Shown here piece after piece: positions 55,428 to 63,632 of a stretch of DNA of 64,000 nt. The DNA comes from Microbacterium sp. CBA3102 (GTDB lineage Bacteria; Actinomycetota; Actinomycetes; Actinomycetales; Microbacteriaceae): the NCBI RefSeq assembly GCF_007954505.1, contig NZ_CP042412.1, forward strand, positions 2,480,001 through 2,544,000. The letters run 5' to 3'. The position numbers and the translations under genes are program-made. The notes beneath the pieces are model-generated. The model worked only from the letters and a program-made list of their open reading frames with translations. It ran no database searches and had not been told where the DNA came from. Within the stretch, counting starts at the first letter, position 1. Every line of letters starts with the position of its first letter.

Positions 55428-57034
55428 TAGGGAACGGGCCAGCGCGGCTCCGGAACCGGCCATCCCGCCGCACGCAACGCGCGACGGGCGAGTTCACGAG
55501 CGGAGTAGGGCGTGCGGACGCCGCGGATGTCCCGGTAGTCCTGGTGGCCGGGGCCGGCCCAGAGGATCGCGTCGCCGTCGCCGACCAGTCCGACAGCGGT
55601 GATGATCGCGTTCTCGGGCGGTGAGGCCTCGTGGATCTCCGCGTCGGGCCGGGCCTGTCGCGCGCCGGCGATGAGCGTGGCGCGGATGGATGCCGGATCC
55701 TCGAACCGCGGATGGTGATCGGTCACCACGAGGATGTCGCTGCCTTCGACCGCCGTGCGCGCCATGTCGAACCGCTTGCTCGCATCGCGGTCTCCGTCGG
55801 CGCCGAACAGCATCAGCACTCGGCCCGGTGTCACCCGACGGACGGCGGCGAGCGTCTTCTCGAACGCGTCGGGGGAGTGCCCGAAGTCGACGAACACGGC
55901 GGGACCCCGCTCGCCGGACACGAGTTGCGTGCGGCCGGGGAGATACGCGCGGATGCCGTCGTCCTGAGCGAGCGCCGTGACGATGCGGTCCCACGCGTAG
56001 CCGCCCTCCAGGAGCATGACGATCGCGAGCGCGGCGTTGGCGGCCATGTGCGGACCGATGACGGGGACCGTCGTCGTGAGTGAACCGGAGGGTCCGGTCA
56101 TGGTGAACGTGGTGCCGGCCGCTCGCTCGTCGTCGATCACGACGACCCAGTCCGCCGCGGAGGCCGCGGCGGGGTCGGCTGCGATCGACGGTGTTCCGAC
56201 GGTCACCACGGGGATCTCTGCGCGTTCGACCACGATCGCCCCGGACGGCGAGTCGAGGCAGATGACGCCGCGTTTCGCACGGTCGGGTCGGAACAGCGGC
56301 AGCTTGGCCTCGAAGTACTCCTCCATGTCGGCGTAGTCGTCGAGGTGATCATGGCTGAGGTTGGTGAAGCCGGCGACATCGAAACGGAGACCGTCGACGC
56401 GGTGCCGGGACAGCGCCTGAGCGCTGACCTCGACGGCCACCGCTTCGACCGCTCGTTCTCGCATGAGGGCGAGGAGGGCATGCATCTCGGATGCCTCAGG
56501 CGTCGTCAGTCGGGAGACGATGACCTCCCCGGCGATGTGGCGCTCTGCCGTGGAGGAGAGCCCGGTCACGACCCCGAGCTGGTCGAGGATCCCCTCGAGG
56601 AGGTGCGAGACGCTGGTCTTCCCGTTGGTCCCCGTCGTCGCGAACAGCAGCGGCAACGGATCATCGGCGCCCGTGCCGTACACCCAGGCGCTCAGGTCGC
56701 CGAGGACGGCGCGGGGGTCGTCGACCACGATGATCGGCAGCCCTGCGGAGTCCGCGATGGTTGCTCCCGGCTCGTCCGTGATGACGGCCACGGCGCCCTT
56801 CTCGGCAGCGGCGAGCGCGAAGTCCGCGCCGTGACGGTTGACCCCCTGAATCGCCACGAAGGCCTCACCCGGACGGAGGTCCGCCGTGGCCAAGGTGATG
56901 CCGGAGAGGGTGATCCCGTCGATGTCGCCGCGTACGGAACCGGCGAAACGGGAAGCGAGTTCGGACAGCTCACGCCGGGGCGGGTTCGCGGGGCGGAGCA
57001 CGGGAGGCAGGCTCGGTTGTTGTTCAATCGACAT
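55412..57034 (-). CDS. MurE-like Mur ligase, divergent
   Basis: 540-residue ATP-dependent Mur ligase with all three domains: uridine-binding N-terminus (GITLATADLRPGEAFVAIQG), ATP domain with P-loop TTGTNGKTSV (near residue 133) and the Lys-containing region EEYFEAKLPLF, and the C-terminal ligand domain. The amino-acid motif that reads DNPR in meso-DAP-adding MurE is DHHPR here (near residue 437, ILVVTDHHPRFEDPASI), and the usual DYAHTPD is DFGHSPDAF. It may add lysine, ornithine or homoserine, or be a second, specialised ligase; the usual murE of the division cluster is not in the window. Confidence 0.82.
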   Translation of the reverse strand: MSIEQQPSLPPVLRPANPPRRELSELASRFAGSVRGDIDGITLSGITLATADLRPGEAFVAIQGVNRHGADFALAAAEKGAVAVITDEPGATIADSAGLPIIVVDDPRAVLGDLSAWVYGTGADDPLPLLFATTGTNGKTSVSHLLEGILDQLGVVTGLSSTAERHIAGEVIVSRLTTPEASEMHALLALMRERAVEAVAVEVSAQALSRHRVDGLRFDVAGFTNLSHDHLDDYADMEEYFEAKLPLFRPDRAKRGVICLDSPSGAIVVERAEIPVVTVGTPSIAADPAAASAADWVVVIDDERAAGTTFTMTGPSGSLTTTVPVIGPHMAANAALAIVMLLEGGYAWDRIVTALAQDDGIRAYLPGRTQLVSGERGPAVFVDFGHSPDAFEKTLAAVRRVTPGRVLMLFGADGDRDASKRFDMARTAVEGSDILVVTDHHPRFEDPASIRATLIAGARQARPDAEIHEASPPENAIITAVGLVGDGDAILWAGPGHQDYRDIRGVRTPYSARELARRALRAAGWPVPEPRWPVPYPDED

Positions 57035-57129
57035 GTCGCATCAATGATCTCATGGCGGCGCGGCGAACCCTCCTGCGGCACGACTCCCCGCACGCCCGGA
57101 ACACGGCGCGCGAGGAGTCGTGCGCGGCG

Positions 57130-57825
57130 TCAGGCCTTTCGGCGGTAGGCGAGGACCGCGACGACGAGAGCCGCGACACCGGCCACGAGCCCGCCGGCGC
57201 CGAGGGCGATGCCCACGGGGTCACTCGCAGCGGCCTGGGTGCTTTCCTCCGTCGTCTCAGCAGCCTCGTGGTCAGCGGCAGCCTCGTGGTCACCGTGACC
57301 CGAGGTTGCGGCCTCCGTGACGGACACGACCGGCGCCGGTGCATCGAGACTGTGCGGGTCCTCCCCGTTCTCGGCGAGCTGCGTCCACTCGGTCGACCCC
57401 TCGACGCACTCCTGCACGACGGGGAATGCCAGGGTGTCGGGGGTGCTCTCGTCGAGCCCGACCGACATGCTCACCGCACCGCGGAGGTCGTTCGGCACCG
57501 GTGTGACAGCGGTGTAGGTCACCGCGCTGACGAGGCCGTCGTCCCCGCGCTCCACCTCGATGTTCCAGTCGCCGTCCATCGTCGGCGCGACGGAGGCGAG
57601 ACCCTCGGGCATCGTGATGCGCAGGGCGGTGGTCGGGGAATTCTCGCAGCCGTGCGAGAAGGAGAAGGTCAGGACGCCGTGGTCTCCTGCGACGAGTTCA
57701 TCGGGGCTGACGCCCACATGGGCGCTCGCCATGGCGGGAACCGCGAGGGCGAGGAGCGCACCGCTGAGCAAGCCGGTGGTGGCGAGGACGGTGCGGCGCG
57801 TGCGAGAGGGGGTGTTGCGGGACAT
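57130..57825 (-). CDS. YcnI family copper-associated membrane protein (DUF1775)
   Basis: 231 residues: signal peptide (SRTRRTVLATTGLLSGALLA with a twin-Arg-like start) cleaved before His in ASA-HVGVSPDELVAG; DUF1775 domain; one C-terminal membrane anchor (VGIALGAGGLVAGVAALVVAVLAY) and a basic end. In Bacillus subtilis YcnI binds copper through this N-terminal His. A His/Asp/Glu-rich linker (HGDHEAAADHEAAETTEES) precedes the anchor. ATG at 57825 with AGGAGA 6 nt upstream; the long open frame upstream is rejected. Likely cotranscribed with the membrane protein encoded 111 bp upstream. Confidence 0.88.
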   Translation of the reverse strand: MSRNTPSRTRRTVLATTGLLSGALLALAVPAMASAHVGVSPDELVAGDHGVLTFSFSHGCENSPTTALRITMPEGLASVAPTMDGDWNIEVERGDDGLVSAVTYTAVTPVPNDLRGAVSMSVGLDESTPDTLAFPVVQECVEGSTEWTQLAENGEDPHSLDAPAPVVSVTEAATSGHGDHEAAADHEAAETTEESTQAAASDPVGIALGAGGLVAGVAALVVAVLAYRRKA

Positions 57826-57935
57826 GATGTATCTCCTGGTGCTCGATGTGCGGGCGCGCCGGACGGCGCGAATCCGCGAAGGGGTGAGGCCGCTCGGGAA
57901 CGAGCAGCGGACTCCGTGCGACGGATCGGGGCGGA

Positions 57936-58526
57936 TCAGTCGCGGACGAGCGCGGGTGGACCCCGTCGCGTCACGGCGGCCGCGAAAGCGACTTCGAGGA
58001 CAGGAAGATCGAGGGAACGCAGTCCGGGCGGCCTGCGGTGGTCGGTCGGGGTGGTCGTGACGGAACGCCGGAGAAGGGCCTCGACCCAACGGACCACCGC
58101 TCGCACGACCGCTTCGCCGTGCCAGATCAGGAGCATGGTGAGGACGGCGGCGACGACGTGGGCGACGAGCATGGGGGCACCGGCGGCCGATGCGGACGGC
58201 GTGGAGGCGAGCAGCGCGAGATCGAGATGGTGCACGTGGCCGAGCCCGCCGGGGGACGATGACGCGACCGGGGAGCCCAGCACCTGGAACAGCACGTGGA
58301 ACGCCGCCTGTGCGAGAAGGACGGTGACCGCGACCCGGCCACGCGAGGGGCGGGCACCGATGAGCAGTGCGGAAAGCGGCGTGACGAGTGTGGCGACCGC
58401 GAGGATCAGCAGCGGATGAGGGGCGGAACCTCCGCCGAGCGTGTGGGAGACACCGGCGAGCAGCGTCGCGATGGAGGAGACGGCGGCGGCGCGCACGAGT
58501 CGCAGCTGCCGGGCATTCACGCTCAC
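57936..58526 (-). CDS. hypothetical His-containing membrane protein next to YcnI
   Basis: 196 residues with four hydrophobic helices (VSSIATLLAGVSHTLGGG; LLILAVATLVTPLSALLIGA; RVAVTVLLAQAAFHVLFQVL; GAPMLVAHVVAAVLTMLLIW) and a basic C-terminal tail. His residues cluster near the membrane (SHTLGG, FHVLF, LGHVHHLDL, VAHVV, WHGEAV). Such proteins often accompany YcnI in Actinobacteria, so a role in copper handling is plausible but unproven. Upstream gene of the pair. Confidence 0.7.
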   Translation of the reverse strand: MSVNARQLRLVRAAAVSSIATLLAGVSHTLGGGSAPHPLLILAVATLVTPLSALLIGARPSRGRVAVTVLLAQAAFHVLFQVLGSPVASSSPGGLGHVHHLDLALLASTPSASAAGAPMLVAHVVAAVLTMLLIWHGEAVVRAVVRWVEALLRRSVTTTPTDHRRPPGLRSLDLPVLEVAFAAAVTRRGPPALVRD

Positions 58527-58573
58527 AGCCTAGCCGGGACGAGCGTGCCGGGCGGATTCCTAGCTCGGGGCAG

Positions 58574-58579
58574 TAGCGT
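58574..58579 (+). promoter_or_regulatory. -10 hexamer TAGCGT, leaderless-type promoter of rseP
   Basis: TAGCGT followed by 6 nt (TGGCAC) and the GTG at 58586. Confidence 0.5.
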
Positions 58580-58585
58580 TGGCAC

Positions 58586-59899
58586 GTGGAATTCCTGCTC
58601 TATCTGGGCGGCATCCTCTTCATGCTGATCGGCCTCGGCCTGTCGATCGGCCTGCATGAGGTCGGCCATCTCGTCCCCGCGAAGCTCTTCGGCGTGCGCG
58701 TCGGCCAGTACATGATCGGCTTCGGGCCGCGTCTGTGGTCGAAGCGGATCGGAGAGACCGAGTACGGGTTCAAGGTGCTGCCGCTCGGTGGCTTCATCTC
58801 GATGTCCGGGATGTACCCGCCGTCGAAGAGCACCGGTCCCGCATCCGGCGTGTTCCGGTCGTTGATCCAGGACGCGCGCTCCGCCAACGACGAGACCATC
58901 GCGGAAGGCGCAGAGGACCGGGTCTTCTACCGTCTGCCTGTGTGGAAGCGTGTCATCGTGATGTTCGGCGGCCCGCTGATGAACCTGATCCTGGCGACCG
59001 TCATCTTCACGGTGCTGGTGTCCGGTATCGGCGTCCAGCAAGGGACGACGACGATCGCTTCGGTCACCGAGTGCGTCGTCCCCGCAGGATCCACCCAGAC
59101 CGAGTGCACCGCGGATGACCCGAAGTCGCCCGCTGCGGAAGCCGGGATCAAGCCGGGGGACGTGCTCGTCTCCGTCGACGGCCAGCCGGTGTCGGACTTC
59201 GCGGAGGCGACGGCGATCGTGCAGGCGGCGCCCGGTGAGACGCTCGACCTGGTGGTCCTGCGGGACGGCACCGAGCAGAGCCTGAGCATCACCCCGGTGG
59301 CCGCCGAGCGCACGATCACGGATGCCTCGGGCCAGCCCATCCTGGACGACGCCGGTGATCCCGTCGTCAAGGAGGTCGGCTATGTCGGCATGGGATCGCA
59401 GATGGGATACGTGCAGCAGCCGCTGAGCGCGGGACCGCAGATGGCGGCGGAGAACGTCGCCAGGGTCGGCTCGTTGCTCGTCACGCTCCCCGTGCGGCTC
59501 TGGGACATCGGCGTCTCCCTGGTGACCGGGGGTGAGCGGGATCCGAACGGACCCTTGAGCGTGGTCGGTGTCGGGCGCCTGGCGGGCGAGGTCGCGGCGA
59601 CGGATGCCCCCGTCCTCAATCGCTTCGCGATCCTGCTCGGACTGCTCGGTTCGCTCAACGTCGCCCTGTTCGTGTTCAACCTCATCCCGTTGCTCCCGCT
59701 CGACGGAGGGCACATCGTGGTCGCCCTGTGGGATGGGATCAAGCGGGCCTGGGCGAAGCTCTTCCGGCGGCCCCCTCCTGCACCTGTCGACGCGACCAAG
59801 CTGGTGCCGCTGACCGTGGTGGTCGCGGTCCTGCTGATCGCGATGGGCGCACTGCTCCTGATCGCCGATCTCTTCAATCCGGTGAATCTTCTCGGTTGA
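58586..59899 (+). CDS. rseP: site-2 protease, RseP/Rip1-type M50 metalloprotease
   Basis: 437-residue intramembrane zinc protease that cleaves anti-sigma factors and other membrane proteins. Zinc motif HEVGH in SIGLHEVGHLVPAKLFGV (near residue 23), third ligand in NLIPLLPLDGGHI (near 370), a PDZ domain between (AAEAGIKPGDVLVSVDGQPV) and four helices. Orthologue of M. tuberculosis Rip1, which follows dxr directly. GTG start, TAGCGT 6 nt upstream, no Shine-Dalgarno. Confidence 0.95.
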   Translation: MEFLLYLGGILFMLIGLGLSIGLHEVGHLVPAKLFGVRVGQYMIGFGPRLWSKRIGETEYGFKVLPLGGFISMSGMYPPSKSTGPASGVFRSLIQDARSANDETIAEGAEDRVFYRLPVWKRVIVMFGGPLMNLILATVIFTVLVSGIGVQQGTTTIASVTECVVPAGSTQTECTADDPKSPAAEAGIKPGDVLVSVDGQPVSDFAEATAIVQAAPGETLDLVVLRDGTEQSLSITPVAAERTITDASGQPILDDAGDPVVKEVGYVGMGSQMGYVQQPLSAGPQMAAENVARVGSLLVTLPVRLWDIGVSLVTGGERDPNGPLSVVGVGRLAGEVAATDAPVLNRFAILLGLLGSLNVALFVFNLIPLLPLDGGHIVVALWDGIKRAWAKLFRRPPPAPVDATKLVPLTVVVAVLLIAMGALLLIADLFNPVNLLG

Positions 59900-59968
59900 C
59901 GTGTCGAATTCGTCCTTGCTCGTTCGCTGTGGGGGTGAAACGGTTCTCAAGACGAAAGGACGAACCTC

Positions 59969-60337
59969 ATGAAGTACGTCATCATGTTCACCTCGACTCC
60001 ACAGCTCGACGCCGCCATCGCACCGGAGGTCGCACAGGACGTCTACGGACGCGTGTTCCAGTGGTTCCAGGACAACGCCGAGGTGATCGACGACAGCGGT
60101 GCCGAGTTGCAGCCGGTGGAAACCGCGACCACCGTCCGGCACGGTGCGCGGGGAGCGGTCGTCGTCGACGGGCCGTTCACCGAAGCCCGGGAGGCGGTCG
60201 GCGGATTCACGATCATCGACGTGCCTGACCTCGACGCGGCGATCGCTCTCGCGAAGAGCTGGCCGATGCTGGAGATGGAGGGCACGTCGGTGGAGGTCCG
60301 GCCCATCGTCACCGACTACAGCCAGTTCGAGCAGTGA
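59969..60337 (+). CDS. YciI/DGPF family protein (ECF42 partner)
   Basis: 122-residue protein of the YCII/DGPF type. Start MKYVIMFTSTP; the signature DGPFTEAREAVGGFTIIDV is complete; C-terminus EVRPIVTDYSQFEQ. Proteins of this kind are regularly encoded with ECF42 sigma factors and are thought to belong to their target regulon. Good GAAAGGA ribosome-binding site. Its TGA overlaps the GTG start of the sigma-factor gene. Confidence 0.93.
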   Translation: MKYVIMFTSTPQLDAAIAPEVAQDVYGRVFQWFQDNAEVIDDSGAELQPVETATTVRHGARGAVVVDGPFTEAREAVGGFTIIDVPDLDAAIALAKSWPMLEMEGTSVEVRPIVTDYSQFEQ

Positions 60338-61560
60338 CCGCATCGGATGCCGCGTCGCCGTCGGGCGCGGCATCCGATCGTGCCCTCGAACGCGTGGTCC
60401 GCGCGGAGTCTGCTCGCATCGTCGCGGCGCTCACCGCCTCGCTGGGCAACCTCGATCTCGCGGAGGAGTCGGTGGCCGAGGCGGTGGCCGAGGCGCTCGT
60501 CTCCTGGAGGGAGGTCGGTGCGCCTCCGAATCCGGGCGGCTGGCTGACCGTCGCGGCTCGGCGCAATGCGCTCGACCGGCTGCGGCGCGACCAGCGATAT
60601 CGCAAGAAGCTCGAGCTCCTCGCCGGCGCACCCGCCCCCTCCGAGAGTGCGATCGATGAGCGCGTCTCGCTGCTGTTCGGCTGCTGCCACCCTGCCCTGA
60701 CCGAGTCGGCACAGCTCGCCCTCACGCTCCGCGCCGTGTGCGGACTCACGACGGAGCAGATCGCTCGGGCGACGATGAGCACCCCGACCGCGGTCGGGCA
60801 GCGCATCGTCCGGGCGAAGCGCAAGATCGGCGCGGCCGGAATCCCGCTGCGTGTTCCGATCGGTGCGGAGCGCTCGCCCCGGCTCGACGTGGTTCTCACG
60901 GTGATCTCGGTCATGTACAACGAGGCACATCTCACCGCCGGTGGCGGTGCGGAGGCGAATCGCGACCTCGCGGAGGATGCGCTCTGGCTCGCCGATGTGG
61001 TCGCTCACGCACTTCCGAGTGAGCCTGAGGCGCTCGGGCTGGTGGCCCTGCTGAAGTTTCATCGCAGCCGGGAGCCTGCGCGATCGGTCGCCGGGCGCAT
61101 CGTGCTCCTCGCTGACCAGGACCGCTCACGATGGGATGTCGGTCTACAGGCGGAAGCGCATCGGGCGCTCGCGGCAGCGGCGGCGCTTCGGCGACCGGGG
61201 AGGTGGCAGCTCCAGGCAGCGATCGCAGCGTGCCATTCCGACGCCCGCGTGTTTTCGGAGACCGACTGGGAGCAGATCATCGTCCTCTACGACATGCTGC
61301 TCGCCTACGACCCGTCGCCGGTCGTCCGTCTGAACCGTGCCGTCGCGCTCGGGGAGACCGGCCGACGAGAGGCTGCGCTGGCCGAGGTCGAGGCGCTGGA
61401 AGATGAGATGGTCCGCTTCCACCTCTGGCATGCGGTGCGCGCCGAACTGCTGCGCGGGCTCGGCCGAGAAGAGGAGGCGATCCGCGCGCTTCATACGGCG
61501 CACGGCCTGACGACCAACGAAGCGGAACGGCGGCTGCTCCGCTCGCGAGAACTCTGCTGA
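60334..61560 (+). CDS. ECF42-type RNA polymerase sigma factor with C-terminal extension
   Basis: 408 residues. Sigma region 2 (ARIVAALTASLGNLDLAEES, ALVSWREVGAPPNPGGWLTV) and region 4 (TLRAVCGLTTEQIARATMST, VGQRIVRAKRKI) are followed by a helical extension of about 200 residues with TPR-like repeats (NRAVALGETGRREAALAEVE). The ECF42 extension is known to be needed for sigma activity instead of an anti-sigma factor. Coupled by GTGA overlap to the DGPF gene. The signal is unknown. Confidence 0.93.
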   Translation: MTASDAASPSGAASDRALERVVRAESARIVAALTASLGNLDLAEESVAEAVAEALVSWREVGAPPNPGGWLTVAARRNALDRLRRDQRYRKKLELLAGAPAPSESAIDERVSLLFGCCHPALTESAQLALTLRAVCGLTTEQIARATMSTPTAVGQRIVRAKRKIGAAGIPLRVPIGAERSPRLDVVLTVISVMYNEAHLTAGGGAEANRDLAEDALWLADVVAHALPSEPEALGLVALLKFHRSREPARSVAGRIVLLADQDRSRWDVGLQAEAHRALAAAAALRRPGRWQLQAAIAACHSDARVFSETDWEQIIVLYDMLLAYDPSPVVRLNRAVALGETGRREAALAEVEALEDEMVRFHLWHAVRAELLRGLGREEEAIRALHTAHGLTTNEAERRLLRSRELC

Positions 61561-61577
61561 GCCGACTGGGCGTCCGC

Positions 61578-63461
61578 TCAGCTGAGGGCGTGGGAGACGA
61601 GGCGTTCGAGGGTGTGGATGCCGTCGCGCGACAGGATCGATTCGAGATGTCCCTGCACCGAGGCGAAGTGCGCGCCGCGCAGGGCGTAGACGTCGCCCGA
61701 CGCGTCGTCTGCGGACACCTCGGCCGATGCGACGGTCGTCGTCCCCGGTGTCACTCGCGCCGTGAACGTGTTGTAGAAGCCGATCGATGCGTCCTCTCCG
61801 AACACCGGGACCGCCTTCTGCAGGCCTTGGTGCGGCGCAGCGAGCGGTGTCAACGCGATGCCCAGCCGGTCGGCGAGGATCTGATGGCTGAGGCAGACCG
61901 CGAGCAGCGGAGCTTCGGCCTCGAGGCGGCGTCCCACGATCTCGCGCATCCGCGAGATGCGAGTGCTCGTGGCGTCCCGCGGGTCGCCGGGGCCGGGGCC
62001 GGCGACGACGAGATCCGTGGTGTCGATGTCGGCGTCCGTCACCTCGTCCCAGGGCGCGATCGTCACGGCGAGCCCGAGGTGTCGCAATTGGTGGGCGAGC
62101 ATCGTCGTGAAGCGATCCTCGGCGTCCACGACGACAGCCGTGTGCCCCGCGAACGGTCCGGTGAAGTCCTCGCCCTGCGGGTTGAGCCAGAATTCGGCCA
62201 GGCGTGCGTTGCGCGAAGACAGCAGTGCGGCGATCGCCGGGTCGTCGGCGAGGGCGCGTTCCCCACCCGGCGCATCGGCATCGCTCCGGGCCTCCGCCAC
62301 ACGATCGCGATCGATCGCACCGATCGCGCCGAGCACGCCGGCCGCCTTGCCGTGCGTCTCCGACACCTCGCCCAGAGGATCGGAGTGGCGGACCAGTGTC
62401 GCACCGACGGGAACGCGCAGCGTGCCGTCCTGGAGGTACACGGTGCGGATGAGGATGGGGGCATCCAGGTCATGTCCGCCGTCCGCGTTCGGGGTGAACA
62501 GTGCGGCCACGCCGGAGTAGTAGCCTCGCGGCTGGCACTCATGACGCCGGATCACAGCGCAGGCGTTCTGCATGGGTGATCCGGTGACGGTCGGTGCGAA
62601 CATCGTCTCCCGCAGGATGTCGCGCGGGTCGAGGGCACTGCGTCCGCGAAGCATGTACTCGGTGTGCGTGAGCCGCGACATCTCCTTGAGGTGCGGGCCG
62701 GTGATGCGCCCGCCGTCGGAGCAGACCGCGCTCATCATCTTGAGCTCCTCGTCCACGACCATGAACAACTCCTCGGTCTCCTTGGTGGAGGCGAGGAAAT
62801 CGATCAGTGTGTCCTTGGTCGCGCCCCCTGCGGGGTGGCGGAAGGTTCCGGAGATCGGGTTCATCGTGACGACGCCCTCACGCGCGACGACGTGTGCTTC
62901 CGGGCTCGCGCCGACGGCGATGTGCCCCGGCGTGAAGACCGCGAACGTCCAGTACGCGCCGCGCTCGTGCGTGAGCAGGGCGCGGAACCAGGTGAGCGCC
63001 GCGGTGCGGTCGTCGACATCGATGTTCGCGGTGAAGTCGCGGCGGATCACGAAGTTCGCGCCTTCGCCGCGCCCGATCTCGTCTGCGATGACCTTCTCCA
63101 CGATGGCCGCATACTCGTCGTCCGCGATGTCGAAGCCGTCGTCGCGGAGAGGCACCGGGGTGTTCGGGAGCTGCTCGAGGAGAGCGGGAGTCGGAAGGTG
63201 GAGGTGCTCGTTGACGATCACGCACCGCAGCGGTGCGCCGTCGTCCTGTGCGACGAAACCACGCTCACGCACCTGGCGGTAGGGGACCAGGGCGAAGATC
63301 TCGCGCGGGGTGCCGTCGAGCATGAGCGGGATGTCGGCGAGCAGGTCGACATCGACCACGTCGCCGCTGAGCAGCTCGACGGTGTCGGCACCGTCGCGGG
63401 CGATCAGCACGAAGGATGCCGTCGGGTCGGCGCTGAGCTCGGCGAGTCGTGAGAGGGTCAT
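61578..63461 (-). CDS. fused anthranilate synthase (TrpE-TrpG, PhzE-like architecture)
   Basis: 627-residue fusion. Residues 1 to about 410 are the chorismate-binding domain (FVIRRDFTANIDV, NPISGTFRHPAGG, RLTHTEYMLRG, GSPMQNACAVIRRHE); about 430 to 627 are a class I glutamine amidotransferase with Cys in LLAVCLSHQILA (near 521) and the His region in GAHFASVQGHLESIL. The CLSHQ triplet and order match PhzE and the TrpEG of Streptomyces. The tandem-Trp leader upstream argues for tryptophan biosynthesis rather than phenazines. ATG at 63461 with AGGAGA upstream; the longer open frame is rejected. Confidence 0.9.
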   Translation of the reverse strand: MTLSRLAELSADPTASFVLIARDGADTVELLSGDVVDVDLLADIPLMLDGTPREIFALVPYRQVRERGFVAQDDGAPLRCVIVNEHLHLPTPALLEQLPNTPVPLRDDGFDIADDEYAAIVEKVIADEIGRGEGANFVIRRDFTANIDVDDRTAALTWFRALLTHERGAYWTFAVFTPGHIAVGASPEAHVVAREGVVTMNPISGTFRHPAGGATKDTLIDFLASTKETEELFMVVDEELKMMSAVCSDGGRITGPHLKEMSRLTHTEYMLRGRSALDPRDILRETMFAPTVTGSPMQNACAVIRRHECQPRGYYSGVAALFTPNADGGHDLDAPILIRTVYLQDGTLRVPVGATLVRHSDPLGEVSETHGKAAGVLGAIGAIDRDRVAEARSDADAPGGERALADDPAIAALLSSRNARLAEFWLNPQGEDFTGPFAGHTAVVVDAEDRFTTMLAHQLRHLGLAVTIAPWDEVTDADIDTTDLVVAGPGPGDPRDATSTRISRMREIVGRRLEAEAPLLAVCLSHQILADRLGIALTPLAAPHQGLQKAVPVFGEDASIGFYNTFTARVTPGTTTVASAEVSADDASGDVYALRGAHFASVQGHLESILSRDGIHTLERLVSHALS

Positions 63462-63498
63462 CGATGTCTCCTGTGCAGTGCTCCGGCTCGGCGCAACG

Positions 63499-63521
63499 AA
63501 AAGACCGCCCCGGAGGCGGTC
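63499..63521 (-). terminator. attenuator terminator hairpin
   Basis: On the minus strand: stem GACCGCC / GGCGGTC with loop TCCGG, followed directly by TTTT. It lies between the leader peptide and the anthranilate synthase gene. Its 5' arm (ACCGCC) can instead pair with GGCGGT just after the leader stop codon, giving the antiterminator. Confidence 0.85.
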
Positions 63522-63549
63522 TGGATTCGTGGGAACGCGAACACACCGC

Positions 63550-63585
63550 CTAGAAGGCGGGCCACCAGGTGAAGTTCGCGAGCAT
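63550..63585 (-). CDS. tryptophan leader peptide (MLANFTWWPAF)
   Basis: 11-codon open frame with two adjacent TGG codons, then CCC GCC TTC TAG. The segment CCGCC right after the Trp codons can pair with GGCGG after the stop codon (arms 1 and 2). Ribosome stalling at Trp codons would cover arm 1, free arm 2 to pair with arm 3 (ACCGCC) and prevent the terminator. Weak ribosome-binding site. Same arrangement as the trp attenuator known from Streptomyces venezuelae. Confidence 0.85.
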   Translation of the reverse strand: MLANFTWWPAF

Positions 63586-63632
63586 GGGCCTGAAACTACC
63601 ACATCGCCCGTGCCCGTCTGAGCGGCAGGGCC

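Noticed and set aside
61578..63461. Phenazine biosynthesis gene (phzE)
   Set aside because: Architecture is PhzE-like, but no other phz gene is present and the Trp-codon leader indicates tryptophan control.
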